A stretch of 64,000 nucleotides of DNA from NCBI GenBank assembly GCA_963772265.1, contig CAVYWS010000005.1, forward strand, positions 124,001 to 188,000, given 5' to 3'. Made by a program: the position numbers and the translations under genes. This stretch comes from Mayfieldus sp963772265. Lineage in GTDB: Bacteria; Actinomycetota; Thermoleophilia; Solirubrobacterales; 70-9. Below the pieces are notes generated by a model, which worked only from the letters and a program-made list of their open reading frames with translations, was not told the DNA's origin and made no database searches. Positions 1 to 9,328 of the stretch are shown here, one piece after another (position 1 is the first letter of the stretch; each line of letters opens with the position of its first letter).

Positions 1-229
1 CCCGGACGTGGCCGAGAGCGTCAACTTCGAGCGTCTGGACTCCAGCGACCGCGTTCTCGGGGCGACCTTCAACCTCTCGATCCTCGACGCGGAGCGGCTG
101 CGAACGCACCTGGAGGTCTGCGCCGAGGTGGCGCGCCGGTGCGGCCTCTACAGGGTCGGCGTGCCGGGATCGGTCCAGGCCTCCGAGGTTGCCGCGGCAA
201 TCGCCGCCCACGCCGCCGGCTCGACCTGA
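1..229 (+). CDS. 3' end of an unidentified protein (partial, cut by window start)
   Basis: An open frame enters from the left edge (codons in phase with position 2) and stops with TGA at 227-229, leaving about 75 C-terminal residues. The stop lies 5 bp before the GTG of the asparagine-synthetase-like gene, so the two are probably one operon. The visible part is an acidic, Ala-rich helical tail (LRTHLEVCAEVARRCGLYRV). I do not recognise the family. An HprK-like kinase tail, as found in some lasso-peptide loci, is possible but unsupported. Confidence 0.55.
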   Translation, partial: PDVAESVNFERLDSSDRVLGATFNLSILDAERLRTHLEVCAEVARRCGLYRVGVPGSVQASEVAAAIAAHAAGST

Positions 230-234
230 GAAGC

Positions 235-2044
235 GTGCTCAGCGGCGTCTACGATCCCGCCGCCCCTGGGAGGCGAGCTCACGGTCGCCCGCGGGCCCGA
301 GGGCGCCGTGGCGCCGGGCGCCCCGACCTGCGTGCTGCAGGGACGGATCTACAACATTGCCGAGCTGGTGCAGGAGCTGGGTCTCGATGACGGCGCGCTC
401 CCCCGAGGCGACGCTGGCGGCGGCATGGAGCTTTTGGGGCGAGGCCGTGCTCGAGCGCCTGCGCGGAGACTTCGCGCTTCTGCTCTGGGACCCGTCCACC
501 CGCAGCGGGTTGCTGGCCCGCGACCAGCTCGGCTCGGGCTCGCTCTATTTCCATGCCGCAGGGGCGCGGCTCGTTCTTCGCCACCGAGGTCGCCGGCGTG
601 CTGGAGCTGCTGCCGACCCGCCCCGCTCCCGACGAGGTGGCGCTCGCCCATTGGCTCGCCGCCAGCGGGCCGCCGCAAGGAAGGACGTTCTACGCCGGGG
701 TGCAGCGCCTCGGCGAGGGGCGCCTGCTGCGCCTGCGCGAGGGCTCCTGGGAGGAGGGGACCTACTGGGCGCCCCGCTACAGCGCCGACCTGGAGTCCGA
801 CCCCGAAGCAGCGGTCGCCGGCCTGCGCCGGCGCCTCGCCGTGGCGGTCGGGAGGAGGACCCGGGACGGTCGCGCAGCCGTGCTGCTCAGCGGTGGAATC
901 GACTCCTCGGCGATCGCGGGGATCGCTGCCGAGGCGGCATCCGCGGCATCGCCGCTGAGGGCTTACTCGGCGGTGTTTCCGCGCCAGCCCCGCGCCGACG
1001 AGAGCCGGCTGATCGAGGCGACGGTCGGCGATCTGGGCATCGACTGGGTGCGGATCGCCGTCGAGGAGGGCAGCCCGGTCGCTGGCAGCCTCGAGTACCT
1101 GCGCGAATATCAGCTGCCGCCGAGCTCGCCGAACCTGTTCTTCTGGATGCCGCTGCTCGCGTCGGGCGGCGGCAGGACGGCGTCTCGTCGCTGATGGACG
1201 GGGAGGGCGGCGACGAGGTGATGGCCACGGGCTATTACCTGCTCGCCGACAAGGTCAGGCGCGGACGCGTCCCGCTCGGCAGCTTCGCCTCGCCCGAAAC
1301 TTCCCCGGCGCCGGCGAGCGCCTGCCCCTGCGCTCGCTGCTGTCGGTCCTGCGCGACTACGGAGTTCGTGGCGCCCTCCGCCTCGGCGAGCCGCGGGGCT
1401 TCCGCCCGCCGCCGCAATGGCTGACAGCGTCGATGCAGGCCGCCTATGCGGGCTCTGAGGACCCCTGGGGATGGACGCGTGCCTCCGGCCCGCGCTGGTG
1501 GGCGCAGCTCGTGCAGGCGCTGACCAGCTCGCGGGGCTCGGTGCTCGGCCGCGACCAGGTCCGCCAGCGATCGGCGCTGGCCGGGATCGAAGCCTCGCAT
1601 CCGCTGCTCGACCTCGACCTGGTCGAGTTCGTCCTCAGGCTCGACCCCTCGCTGGCCTTCGACCGCGAGCGGACCAGGCCGGTGCTGCGCGAGGCCGTTC
1701 GGGGCCTGATCCCCGATTCGCTGCGCCTGCGGCCCTGGAAGGCAAACCTCGACGCCGTCTTCCACCACGGCCTGCTGGAGACCGATCGAGAGCTCCTCGG
1801 ACGCCTGCTCGCCGGCGAGAAGGCGGAGGTAAACGCCTACGTGGACCCGGAGCTGATGCGCCGCGAGCTGCTCGAGGGCGGGCCCGGGCAGGGCGAGCAG
1901 GCGCGGGCGATCTACCTCTGGCGCCTGGCGACGGCGGAGTGCTGGCTCAGGTTCCAGTCAGATCCCGAGGCCCTCTCGCAGGCGCTCGGCTCGGTGCAGC
2001 CGGCCCGGTTTGAGATCCGCGAGGATCTCGCGCGTCGAGGCTAG
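235..2044 (+). CDS. Asparagine-synthetase-like amide ligase, degenerate glutaminase domain (frameshifted)
   Basis: A two-domain protein of about 600 residues. The N-terminal class II glutaminase-like domain (IYNIAELVQELG, GDFALLLWDP, LLARDQLGSGSLYF) is followed by an ATP pyrophosphatase/synthetase domain with the PP-loop LLSGGIDSSAIAG near 895 and DGEGGDEVMATGYY near 1200. The GTG start at 235 gives fMet-Leu-Ser-Gly-Val-Tyr where true AsnB has Met-Cys-Gly, so the nucleophilic Cys is missing. This is typical of lasso-peptide cyclases and beta-lactam synthetases, which adenylate a carboxylate and use an amine other than ammonia. At least four single-base shifts (about 330, 390, 550, 1180-1290) break the frame; the C-terminal third from 1433 is open. 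The function as a RiPP or amide ligase is inferred; an ordinary AsnB paralogue is less likely. Confidence 0.75.
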
Positions 2045-2070
2045 AGCAGCGCCTCGGGTGGTGCGTCCCG

Positions 2071-2372
2071 CTACTCGGCGCCGACCAGCGAGTGCCAGAC
2101 CGGCAGGACCGGGATGCCGTAATAGTTGACCGCCTCCTCGCGGGCGGCCGAGGTCTCCTCCGAGAACCAGTAGCGCTCGAAGTCCTCGCGGTTCTCCCAG
2201 ACCGATGCCTGGCGGATGTGCAGGGGGTCGTCGACGTTGCGGGTCAGCGACCAGCTGCTGGCGCCGAAGGCCATCGCCCGCGCCGCGGCGGGGCGCCAGA
2301 TCTCAAGGAACGGCGTCGGCGCGGGAACGGCGTCACGTGCCACTCGATGTAGATCGGAGCTACCTCGGCCAT
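2071..2372 (-). CDS. Small conserved protein next to ccr (monooxygenase-like ferredoxin fold?), frameshifted
   Basis: Starts at the ATG at 2370-2372 (MAEVAPIYIEWHV) and continues in a second frame as LEIWRPAAARAMAFGASSW to QASVWENREDFERYWFSEE, ending VWHSLVGAE; one base shift lies near 2330. About 100 residues. The aromatic-rich pattern around WENREDFERYW resembles dimeric alpha+beta barrel (ABM/EthD-like) proteins, but I cannot assign a family. It sits 11 bp downstream of the Ccr stop on the same strand, so it is probably co-transcribed and linked to acyl-CoA metabolism. Confidence 0.55.
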
Positions 2373-2383
2373 CGCGTCGAAGC

Positions 2384-3661
2384 CTAACGCCAGACTCGGC
2401 ATCCCCAGGCTCCGACCTCGGCCCAGATCGCGCCCTCGCCGTCCTCGTGCTTTGCCCTGCCGTCGTCGTCGGCGCCGACCCGGATCGAGATCTTGCCGGG
2501 GTGCCGGTTCTCGTGCAGCATCTGGTGGGCCTGGGCGACTCCGTCGAAGTCCATCACCTGCGACAGCACCGGGCGGATCTTGCCCTCCGCCATCAGCTGG
2601 TTGGCGCGCATGCACTCATACGCGTTGGCGAAGTGCGAGCCGAGGATCTGCTTCTGCTTCATCCACAGGTAGCGGACGTCGAAGTCGAGGGTGTAGCCGG
2701 AGGTGGCGCCGCAGATCACGACCTTGCCGAACGGCTTCACGGTGAAGACCGAGGTCGGGAAGGTGGCCTGGCCGACGTGCTCGAAGACGATGTCGGGGGC
2801 GTCGCCGAGGATCTCCTTGACCCGCTTGGCGAAGCCGCGCGAGACCTTGAAGCGCTCCTTCTCCGCCTCGTCCGACTCGCCGCCGCGGCGCATCATCTCG
2901 CCGAACTCGTTGCGGTTGATGTAGTCGACCGCGCCGAGCTGCTTGACCAGCTCGCCCTTCTCGTCGGAGGAGACGACGCCGACCGCGTTCGCCCCCGAGG
3001 CCGCGCAGAGCTGGGTCGCGAAGACGCCGAGCCCGCCGGCCGCGCCCCAGATCAGCACGTTGTGGCCGGCCTGCAGCTTGCAGCGGTCGATCAGCATCCG
3101 GTAGGCGGTGAAGTAGGTCAGCCCGTAGGCCGACGACTCGACCCAGCTGAGGTTCTGGGGGCGGGGCAGCAGCTGCTGCGCCTGCACCTTGGTGAACTGG
3201 GCGAACGAGCCCCAGGTCGTCTCATAGCCCCAGATCTCCTGGCTCGGCGCGGCCAGCGGGTCGAGGCCGTGGACCTCGACGTCCTCGTAGGAGGCCTGGT
3301 TGCAGTGGATCACGACCTCGTCGCCGGGCTTCCACCTGGTCACGCCCTCGCCGACCTTCCAGACGATCCCCGAGGCGTCGGAGCCGCCGATGTGGTGGCC
3401 GTACTCGGGGTGGTCGCCGTAGCCGAAGACCGAGACCGGCTTGCCGAGCGCCGCCCAGACGTTGTTGAAGTTCACCCCGGCGGCCATCACCCGCACGATC
3501 ACCTCGAAGGCGCCCGGCTCGGGGACCTCGATCTGCTCGACCTGGAAGGCGTCCTTGGGCTCGCCCTCGCGCTCCTGGCGGATCACCCACGCGGCCATCG
3601 TCTCGGGCAGCTCCCCGGGCTCGACGTCGAGCTTCGAGACTTCGGTCACGTCTACGGCCAC
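2384..3661 (-). CDS. ccr: Crotonyl-CoA carboxylase/reductase
   Basis: Medium-chain dehydrogenase/reductase of 425 residues that reductively carboxylates crotonyl-CoA with NADPH and CO2 to ethylmalonyl-CoA. Diagnostic stretches are present: GVNFNNVWAALGKPVSVF, HIGGSDASGIVWKVGEGV, the EIWGYETTWGSFAQF block and the nucleotide-binding loop LIWGAAGGLGVFATQLC. Length and order match bacterial Ccr, not simple quinone reductases. Starts at GTG 3659-3661 behind a GAGGAG ribosome site (about 3669-3674). It serves the ethylmalonyl-CoA pathway or supplies ethylmalonyl-CoA extender units; neither Ecm nor a mutase is in the window. The frame is intact, unlike both flanks. Confidence 0.93.
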   Translation of the reverse strand: MAVDVTEVSKLDVEPGELPETMAAWVIRQEREGEPKDAFQVEQIEVPEPGAFEVIVRVMAAGVNFNNVWAALGKPVSVFGYGDHPEYGHHIGGSDASGIVWKVGEGVTRWKPGDEVVIHCNQASYEDVEVHGLDPLAAPSQEIWGYETTWGSFAQFTKVQAQQLLPRPQNLSWVESSAYGLTYFTAYRMLIDRCKLQAGHNVLIWGAAGGLGVFATQLCAASGANAVGVVSSDEKGELVKQLGAVDYINRNEFGEMMRRGGESDEAEKERFKVSRGFAKRVKEILGDAPDIVFEHVGQATFPTSVFTVKPFGKVVICGATSGYTLDFDVRYLWMKQKQILGSHFANAYECMRANQLMAEGKIRPVLSQVMDFDGVAQAHQMLHENRHPGKISIRVGADDDGRAKHEDGEGAIWAEVGAWGCRVWR

Positions 3662-3698
3662 TTCGCTCCTCTCGGGATCGGGGACGGCATCGTATCTA

Positions 3699-3857
3699 GT
3701 GCCTCGTCAGTCGATGGCCACCCGCTCTGGCGGCTGCGGACTATCGCCTGGCTTCGTCCTCGGTCGCCGCAATAGCGCTGCTATTACGGCTCCCTGCGTC
3801 CTAGCCATGCTCGGTCCTCGCTCGCCAGACGCGGCTCGCCATCGACGGACGAGGCAC
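3699..3857. repeat. 159-bp imperfect palindromic element between ccr and the phospholipase D-like gene
   Basis: The outer arms GTGCCTCGTCAGTCGATGGC (3699-3718) and GCCATCGACGGACGAGGCAC (3838-3857) are inverted copies with 19 of 20 matches. The exact midpoint carries another dyad, AATAGC-GCT-GCTATT (3771-3785). In between the two halves also pair in blocks (CCGC/TCTGGCG, GGAC, TGGCT, GCCG), so nearly the whole element can fold on itself. It occupies the divergent intergenic region. It could be a MITE-like or REP-like element, a structured RNA or a divergent control region. No second copy was noticed in this window. Confidence 0.6.
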
Positions 3858-3896
3858 TGGGCAGCGGCGGCTCGGCAGTGGTTCAGAATCCTCCGG

Positions 3897-5001
3897 ATGG
3901 AGGTCTTCACGCTCACCGACGGCGGCCAGGCGGCCGAGCAGGTCGCCGCGCCGCATCGCCGACTTCATGCGCCCCGGCGCAGCGCACGCTCGAGCTGGCG
4001 CTCTACGACATCCGCCTGCCCGACCCGCCCGGCTCGATCGTCGCCGAGCGCGCTGCGCGCGGCGCAGCGGGCGCGGGGTGAAGGTGCGGCTGCTCTACAA
4101 CGTCGACATCGAGCCGGCCGCCGGCGATCCATCCGCCGCCGAGCACGCGGCCCGAGATCCTCGCACGAGCTGCCGATCGAGACACGGGCGTCCCCGGGGT
4201 CCCGGACCTGATGCACCACAAGTACGTCGTCCGCGACGCCGAGGCGGTGTGGACCGGCTCGACGAACTGGACGATCGACTCGTGGACCCGCGAGGAGAAC
4301 GTCGTCTGGCGATCGCTTGGCGCGAGGCGCTCGCGGGGGCCTACCCGCGCAACTTCGAGGAGCTCTGGGAGCCGCCAGGACGTCGAGCACTCGGGCTTCG
4401 TCGACCCCGATCCCGATCGAGCCTCGACGGGGCGCGACCGTGCGGCCCTGGTTCACGCCCGGGCACGGGACCGAGCTCTCGCAGCGGATCGCGACGGCGA
4501 TCGGCGCGCGCCCGCGAGCGGGTGCGGATCGCCTCGCCGGTGATCACCTCGGCGCCGATCCTCGGGACGCTGGCCGAGCTCGGCGAGCGAGCGGCGGCGT
4601 CGACATCGCCGGGGTCATCGACGAGCCGCAGACCGATGCCGTCTTCGGCCAGTGGGCAGCAGAACGGCCGTCGGACTGGAAGATCCCGCTGCTCGCCGAA
4701 GGCGCTCTCGCTGCTGCCGTTCTCGGGCAAGCCCTCGACGCCGTGGGGCCCCGAGACGCGTCCACGACTTCATGCACGCCAAGGTCACGGTCGCCGACGA
4801 CACCGTCTTCGTCGGCTCGTTCAACCTCTCGCGCTCGGGCGAGATGAACGCCGAGAACGTGCTCGAGATCCACGACCCGGCGCTCGCCGACCGGATGGCC
4901 GCGTTCGTCGACGCGATCCGCGGCCGCTACCCGCGACGGCGGTCATCCCCGCGCAGAGCGATGGCGACGATCTCCTCGGTGTCGTCGGCGACCTCGGCTG
5001 A
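3897..5001 (+). CDS. Phospholipase D-like protein with two HKD motifs (frameshifted)
   Basis: Starts at ATG 3897 (MEVFTLTDGGQAAEQ) and can be followed through frame changes: LELALYDIRLPDPPGSIV, VKVRLLYNVDIEP, then the first HKD motif MHHKYVVRDAEAVWTGSTNW (4211-4270), and the second FMHAKVTVADDTVFVGSFN (4769-4830) followed by LSRSGEMNAENVLEIHDPAL. Two HxK(x4)D motifs with the downstream GS(T/F)N are the catalytic core of the PLD superfamily (phosphatidyltransferases, cardiolipin synthases, some nucleases). About 365 residues with many single-base shifts. The 3' end overlaps the convergent LOG-like gene by about 75 bp, so the exact stop is uncertain. Substrate unknown. Confidence 0.75.
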
Positions 5002-5640
5002 TCGAGGTCGACCGCCGAGATCCGCCCCGGCGCCAGCAGCTCGGCGCGCATCCAGTCGAGCAGGCCCGACCAGTAGCGGCTGCCGACGAGCGCGATCGGG
5101 TGGTCCGATCGCCTCGCCGGTCTGGATCAGGGTCAGCAGCTCGAACAGTCTCGTCGAGCGTCCCGAAGCCGCCGGGCATCACGACGACGAGCGTCGGAGT
5201 AGCGCACGAACATCAGCTTGCGGGTGAAGAAGTAGTCGAAGCTGAATCCCGATGTCGACGTAGGGGTTCATGCGCCTGCTCGTGCGGGAGCACGATGTTG
5301 AGTCCGACCGAGAGTCGCGCCGGCGTCCCGGGCGCCGCGGTTGGCCGCCTCCATCGTCCCCGGGCCGCCGCCGGTGATCACGCGCGAAGCCGGCCTCGCC
5401 GATCGCGCGGCCGATCTCGCGCGCAAGCGCGTACTCGGCATCGCCCTCGCGGGTGCGCGCCGAGCCGAACACGCAGACCGCCGGGCCGATCGCGCTGAGC
5501 TTGCGAATCCCGTCCGCAGCTCGTCGCTCGATCCGCTCCAGGCGCTCGGCGTCGGTGCGCGTCGAGGCGACGGTCGCGCCAGCTCGGCGCAGATGATCTC
5601 CTCGTCGGCGCTGCGCGGGCGTCGCTTCGGGCGTGCTCAT
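4927..5640 (-). CDS. LOG-family protein (Rossmann 'lysine decarboxylase'-like), frameshifted
   Basis: Starts at ATG 5638-5640 (MSTPEATPAQRRRG). Recognisable blocks: IGPAVCVFGSARTREGD, YALAREIGRAIGEAGF, MNPYVDI and the family motif PGGFGTLDE near 5165, ending in a shifted frame as VADDTEEIVAIALRG with TAG at 4927-4929. LOG proteins of the TIGR00730 type hydrolyse nucleoside 5'-monophosphates such as cytokinin ribosides; in bacteria the physiological substrate is often unknown. About 235 residues, the expected length. At least four base shifts disrupt the frame in the same stretch that affects both neighbours, suggesting assembly errors. Confidence 0.75.
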
Positions 5641-5702
5641 CGGGGCAATGATCATGCAGTGTCAGCTTCGCGTCCGAGGTCGCGACTACTTTCGTAAGTC
5701 CG

Positions 5703-6962
5703 ATGGAAGCCTCCGAGAAGACCACAGCTCCCGCTCGACGCCGAGCACGGTGGCACGTCCGCGCGCTCGACGACCGCATCGTGATCGAGCGCTCGACGGT
5801 CGCCGACGCGCGATGCGGCCCGGGTCGTGCGCGAGCGGGCCGAGGCCGGCCAGCCGCCGGCCGACACCGTCACCAAGCGATCGAGATCGGGGCCCGGGTG
5901 CTCGAGAGCGAGGGGACCGCCGCCAAGGTCGACTACGTGCGGCCGAGTTCGAGCAGGCACACCGCCGAGCTGGCCGAGCGGCTGGCGAAGACGCTGGAGG
6001 GCGGAGCGACCAGCTCGCCGAGCGGATCGCGCGGAGCTTCGGCGCCGAGCGCAAGGGCTCCGTCCAGGAGCAGATCAAGGAGATCTGGTGCGCTTCTCAG
6101 AGCACCAGCGCGAGAGCCTGGCGCGGCAGTTCTCGGCCGAGGACGGCAGCAACCCGCTCGCCGACTTCAAGCAGGGCGTCGTCACGGCGCTCAAGGCAGG
6201 GCGAGGCCCGCCGCCAGCGCGAGGGCGAGGCGAGCCGCAAGCGGATCGACGCCCTGACCCGAGAGATCGTCGAGCTGAAGGAGCGCGAGCAAGCCGACCG
6301 CCGCGTCGCCGAGGCCGAGGAGGCCGGAACGCGCAAGGGCCTCGGCTTCGAGGAGCGGGTCCACGACGCGATCGAGGCGATCGCGCTCGCGCGCGGCGAC
6401 GCCGCCTCCCACACCGGCGCCGAGCAGGCCGAGGGCGGCGGCAAGAAGGGCGACACGATGGTCGAGATCGGCGCCGCCGACGGCACCGTCGCGGGGCCGG
6501 ATCGTCTTCGAGGCCAAGGACAAGCAGCTCTCCAAGAACGAGGCCTGGGCCGAGCTCAACGACGGGATGGCCGCGCGCGCCGCCGCCTTCGCGGTCCTGG
6601 TGGTCGCCGGCGACGAGAACGTCCCCGCCGGCTGCGAGCAGCTCACCGAGTACGAGGGCAACAAGATGATCGTCGCGGTCGACCGCGACGAGCCCGACGG
6701 GCTGGCGCTCGCGGTCGCCTACCGCCTCGCCGCCGCGCGGGTGGCGATGGCCCGCGACAGCAGCCTCGAGGTCGACGCGGCGGCGGTCCGCGACACCGCC
6801 GAGGAGGCGATCTCGACGCTCAAGCAGGCGCAGTCGATCCGCTCGACCCTGACCGGCATCAAGACCAGCTCGGACAAGGCGCGCGCCGGGCTCGACGCTA
6901 TGGTCGAGTCGGTGCACGGCAAGCTCGAGCAGATCGACGCACTGGTCGCTGACGACGCCTAG
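5703..6962 (+). CDS. Coiled-coil protein with a DUF2130-like nuclease-fold C-terminus (frameshifted)
   Basis: Begins at ATG 5703 (MEASEKTTAPARRRARWHVR) and ends with TAG at 6960. The first half is helical and charged (KRIDALTREIVELKERE), suggesting a coiled coil. The second half contains GLGFEERVHDAIEAIA, KKGDTMVEIG and IVFEAKDKQLSKNEAWAEL. The spacing of an acidic residue before a later ExK (FEAK) is like PD-(D/E)xK nucleases and the DUF2130 group. From 6567 to the end the frame is open and helical. About 415 residues with several single-base shifts before 6560. The function is not known; nuclease activity is a hypothesis from the motif only. Confidence 0.55.
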
Positions 6963-7105
6963 GCGTCGATTTCCCGCGCCGGGCCATCGCGGCTACCCAG
7001 AATCGGGGATGACCGACCTTTTGCCCACTTGACGGCCATTGCCGGAAGGTTTCGAATCGGCTGGAGCAGCTCGAAAGCGAGGTTTCCGGCTGTCCACCGG
7101 AGGCC

Positions 7106-7630
7106 ATGGGGGAGGTAAGTCTGATCAGCGAAAAGTCCAATCGCCTCCGGCGTCGGCGCATGGGCGCGGGGGTACTCGCGTCACTCGCTGCGACCGGGGC
7201 GATGCTGGTGGCAGGCATCGCGTCTCGTCCGGCAATTCGCGATCGCCGAGAACTGCGCGCTGACGGGGGACGGTCAAGGCCCACGCGCCCGTACATCGTC
7301 CGCTGGACCGACCCTGAGGATGCCCCGGGGATCGTGCAGGGAACCCAGACGTTCAAGATGACGAGCGTCGACTTCTCGTTCTGCAGCACCGACGGGGACT
7401 CGAACGACAACACGGGATTCGGTTCGGGGCTGATCGACGGCTCGAGCCCGGCCACGGTCATCTGGGATTTTGTGGACTCGCCGGATAACGACACGGCGGA
7501 GATCGACCTCTTTCCGGATGCTGGAGTCGCCGTGCTCATTGGTGCCGCACCGCCAGCGCCTCTGAACGGTGCTCCGGGCGGCGTCTGGGCCTTCGGCGAT
7601 CTGCCGTGGCCTGCCTCGGGCGGCGATTAA
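7106..7630 (+). CDS. Secreted hypothetical protein
   Basis: A 174-residue frame starting MGEVSLISEKSNRLRRRR, with a positive N-terminus and a hydrophobic segment (VLASLAATGAMLVAGIAS), consistent with a signal peptide. The mature part is acidic and rich in Asp, Gly and Pro (STDGDSNDNTGFGSGLIDG, WDFVDSPDNDTAEIDLF). A base shift near 7215 is possible, because IAENCALTGDGQG reads well in another frame there. I recognise no domain. It is followed by a strong bidirectional terminator hairpin. Confidence 0.5.
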   Translation: MGEVSLISEKSNRLRRRRMGAGVLASLAATGAMLVAGIASRPAIRDRRELRADGGRSRPTRPYIVRWTDPEDAPGIVQGTQTFKMTSVDFSFCSTDGDSNDNTGFGSGLIDGSSPATVIWDFVDSPDNDTAEIDLFPDAGVAVLIGAAPPAPLNGAPGGVWAFGDLPWPASGGD

Positions 7631-7655
7631 CTGACCAAGCTCGTCGACTGATGTC

Positions 7656-7679
7656 TTGGGGGCGCCATAGCGCCCCCAA
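7656..7679. terminator. Perfect bidirectional terminator hairpin
   Basis: TTGGGGGCGC-CATA-GCGCCCCCAA forms a perfect 10-bp stem with a 4-base loop between two convergent genes (stop at 7630, stop at 7724). No long U tract follows on either side. Confidence 0.8.
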
Positions 7680-7723
7680 CTCACCAGTCGCGCTCGGCTA
7701 GGGCAGGAAGAACACGATCTGAG

Positions 7724-8221
7724 CTACGGCAGCAGCAGGTCGTTCTGCGACGAGACCCGTTCGGGGCCGACGAAGAACGAGGCCGGCTTGGCGGTCGGCA
7801 GGTCGGCGGCCTCGATCGTGTAGTGGCCGTTCGGCAGGCCGACCTTGTAGATGTCGTTGCCCTGGGCGACGATCGGGCCCGACCGCTTCAGCAGGCCGCC
7901 GGGCCCGTGGATCTCGAGCGTGGTGTCGGTGTTGGTCGTGTTGGAGGTGGTGAAGTTGACGACCAGGGGCTCCTTGCGGTTGGCCTGGGGATCCTTGGCG
8001 CTGTCGTTCGCGCCCAGCGCCGAGCCGTTGGCGTGCTTGACGCCGACCTCGGCCGGCTGAGCCTGCACCGCGGTGACGGTGACGTTCACGGTCACCTCGG
8101 CGGCCAGCGGCGGGCGGGGATCGTTGGAGTGGCTCTCAGTGCCGCACCCGACGCCGATCAGGCATGCGGCAAGGGCGCCGAACGTGGCGAGGATCGCCTC
8201 TTTGCCTGCGCCGCGACCCAT
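7724..8221 (-). CDS. Small lipoprotein of unknown function
   Basis: About 165 residues from ATG 8219-8221 (MGRGAGKEAILATFG); an upstream ATG at 8275 would add 18 residues that do not look like part of a signal peptide. The lipobox LIGVGC gives a lipidated Cys and an exported, membrane-anchored product. The mature part has a Thr/Val-rich beta stretch (VTVNVTVTAVQAQ, LVVNFTTSNTTNTDTTLEI) and ends FFVGPERVSSQNDLLLP, suggesting a small beta-sandwich. No known domain. Confidence 0.65.
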   Translation of the reverse strand: MGRGAGKEAILATFGALAACLIGVGCGTESHSNDPRPPLAAEVTVNVTVTAVQAQPAEVGVKHANGSALGANDSAKDPQANRKEPLVVNFTTSNTTNTDTTLEIHGPGGLLKRSGPIVAQGNDIYKVGLPNGHYTIEAADLPTAKPASFFVGPERVSSQNDLLLP

Positions 8222-8262
8222 CGCCGCAGACCCTAGCCCACGGGGCCGCAAGTAGCGGAAGT

Positions 8263-9328
8263 TCAGCCGAACCACACCGATTCGCGCTCCGAGAGCATGT
8301 CTTCGAGCGAGAGCTGGATCCGGGCACGGACTCCCTCGGCGATCGACTGGATCGCGGCGGCGTCGTCGGCCACCTCGGGGTCGTAATCGGAGACGTCAAC
8401 CGGCTCCAGGAAGCGGATCTTGAACTTGGCCGGCAGGTACATCAGGGCGGCCGCGAGCCCGAACTGGGGGAAGGCGTGGTTGAGCGGGAAGTAGATCAGG
8501 CCGCTGATCCGCTGCAGGGGCCGGATGTGGGCGAAGATCGGCATCGCCTCCTCGGCCCCGACAACGGCGATCGGAACGATCGGCACGCCGGCCCGGATCG
8601 CCGTGCGGACGAAGCCGCCGCGGCCGAAGCGGCGGAGGCGGTAGCGCTGCCAGAGCACCTTGCGGCTGCCCTTCTGGCCCTCGGGAAAGACGATCGCGAG
8701 GCGTCCTTCGTCGCGCAGCAGCCTCTGAGCGTTGGCCGGGTGGGCGCCGACCAGCCCCAACTTGCTGGTCAGCATCCCGACTCCGGGGAATCCCTTGAAC
8801 CAGTTCTCGCCGAGCATGTAGAGCGGCCGCGGCGAGGGATGCTCGTTGCGGATCGCCTGCCATCACCATCGGCGCGTCGGGCGGCAGGGCGCCGGAGTGG
8901 TTGGAGACCAGCAGCGCTCCGCCCTCCGACGGCACGTTCTCGATCCCTTCGGTCTCGACCCTGAACCAGTAGCGGTAGTAGAAGTCGAGCAGCGGCTCGA
9001 AGGCCGACATCATCCGCTCTGAGCGGCCCCAGTCGTCCAGCGATCGCTCCGGGTCGCCCGCAGCAAGCAGATCCTGCAGCTCGCGCAGCTCGGCGGGCTC
9101 CGGCGGAGCCTCGGGCAGAATCTCGGGGCTGGCGAACTCGTCGGCGCGCGGATCGAACGGGGGCAGGACCGATGCCTCTTCGGCGCCGGCCCGGGCCTCG
9201 ACGGCGCCGCCCATCGGAGGCTCGACCTGGGGCGGAGCGCCTCCCAGCAGCGGGCTGTCGGAGCCCAGGTGGCGCCTGGCTCCGGGCCGGAAGCGCCGCC
9301 CACCCGGGCGGCGGGAGGTCTCGCTCAA
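8263..9328 (-). CDS. Lysophospholipid acyltransferase family protein (PlsC-like), one frameshift
   Basis: Starts with TTG at 9326-9328, overlapping the TGA of ygfZ (TTGA). After a Pro-rich N-terminus come FYYRYWFRVETEGIENVP, the acyltransferase block LLVSNHSGALPPDAPMVM, and, after a base shift near 8830-8870, MLGENWFKGFPGVGML and the FPEG motif IVFPEGQKGSRK. The His and Asp of the first block are separated as NHSGALPxD, the variant common in actinobacterial homologues. About 350 residues. It likely transfers an acyl group to lysophosphatidic acid or a related lipid at the inner membrane face. It is translationally coupled to ygfZ. Confidence 0.82.

Noticed and set aside
2216..3775. 519-residue open frame on the plus strand
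   Set aside because: Lies antisense to the intact ccr gene; its sequence is the GC-skewed shadow (long Asp/Leu/Val/Arg runs) with no motif.
6954..6967. GACGCCTAGGCGTC palindrome at the end of the coiled-coil gene
   Set aside because: Perfect but without a loop, overlapping the stop codon; too short and too common in GC-rich DNA to call a terminator or operator.
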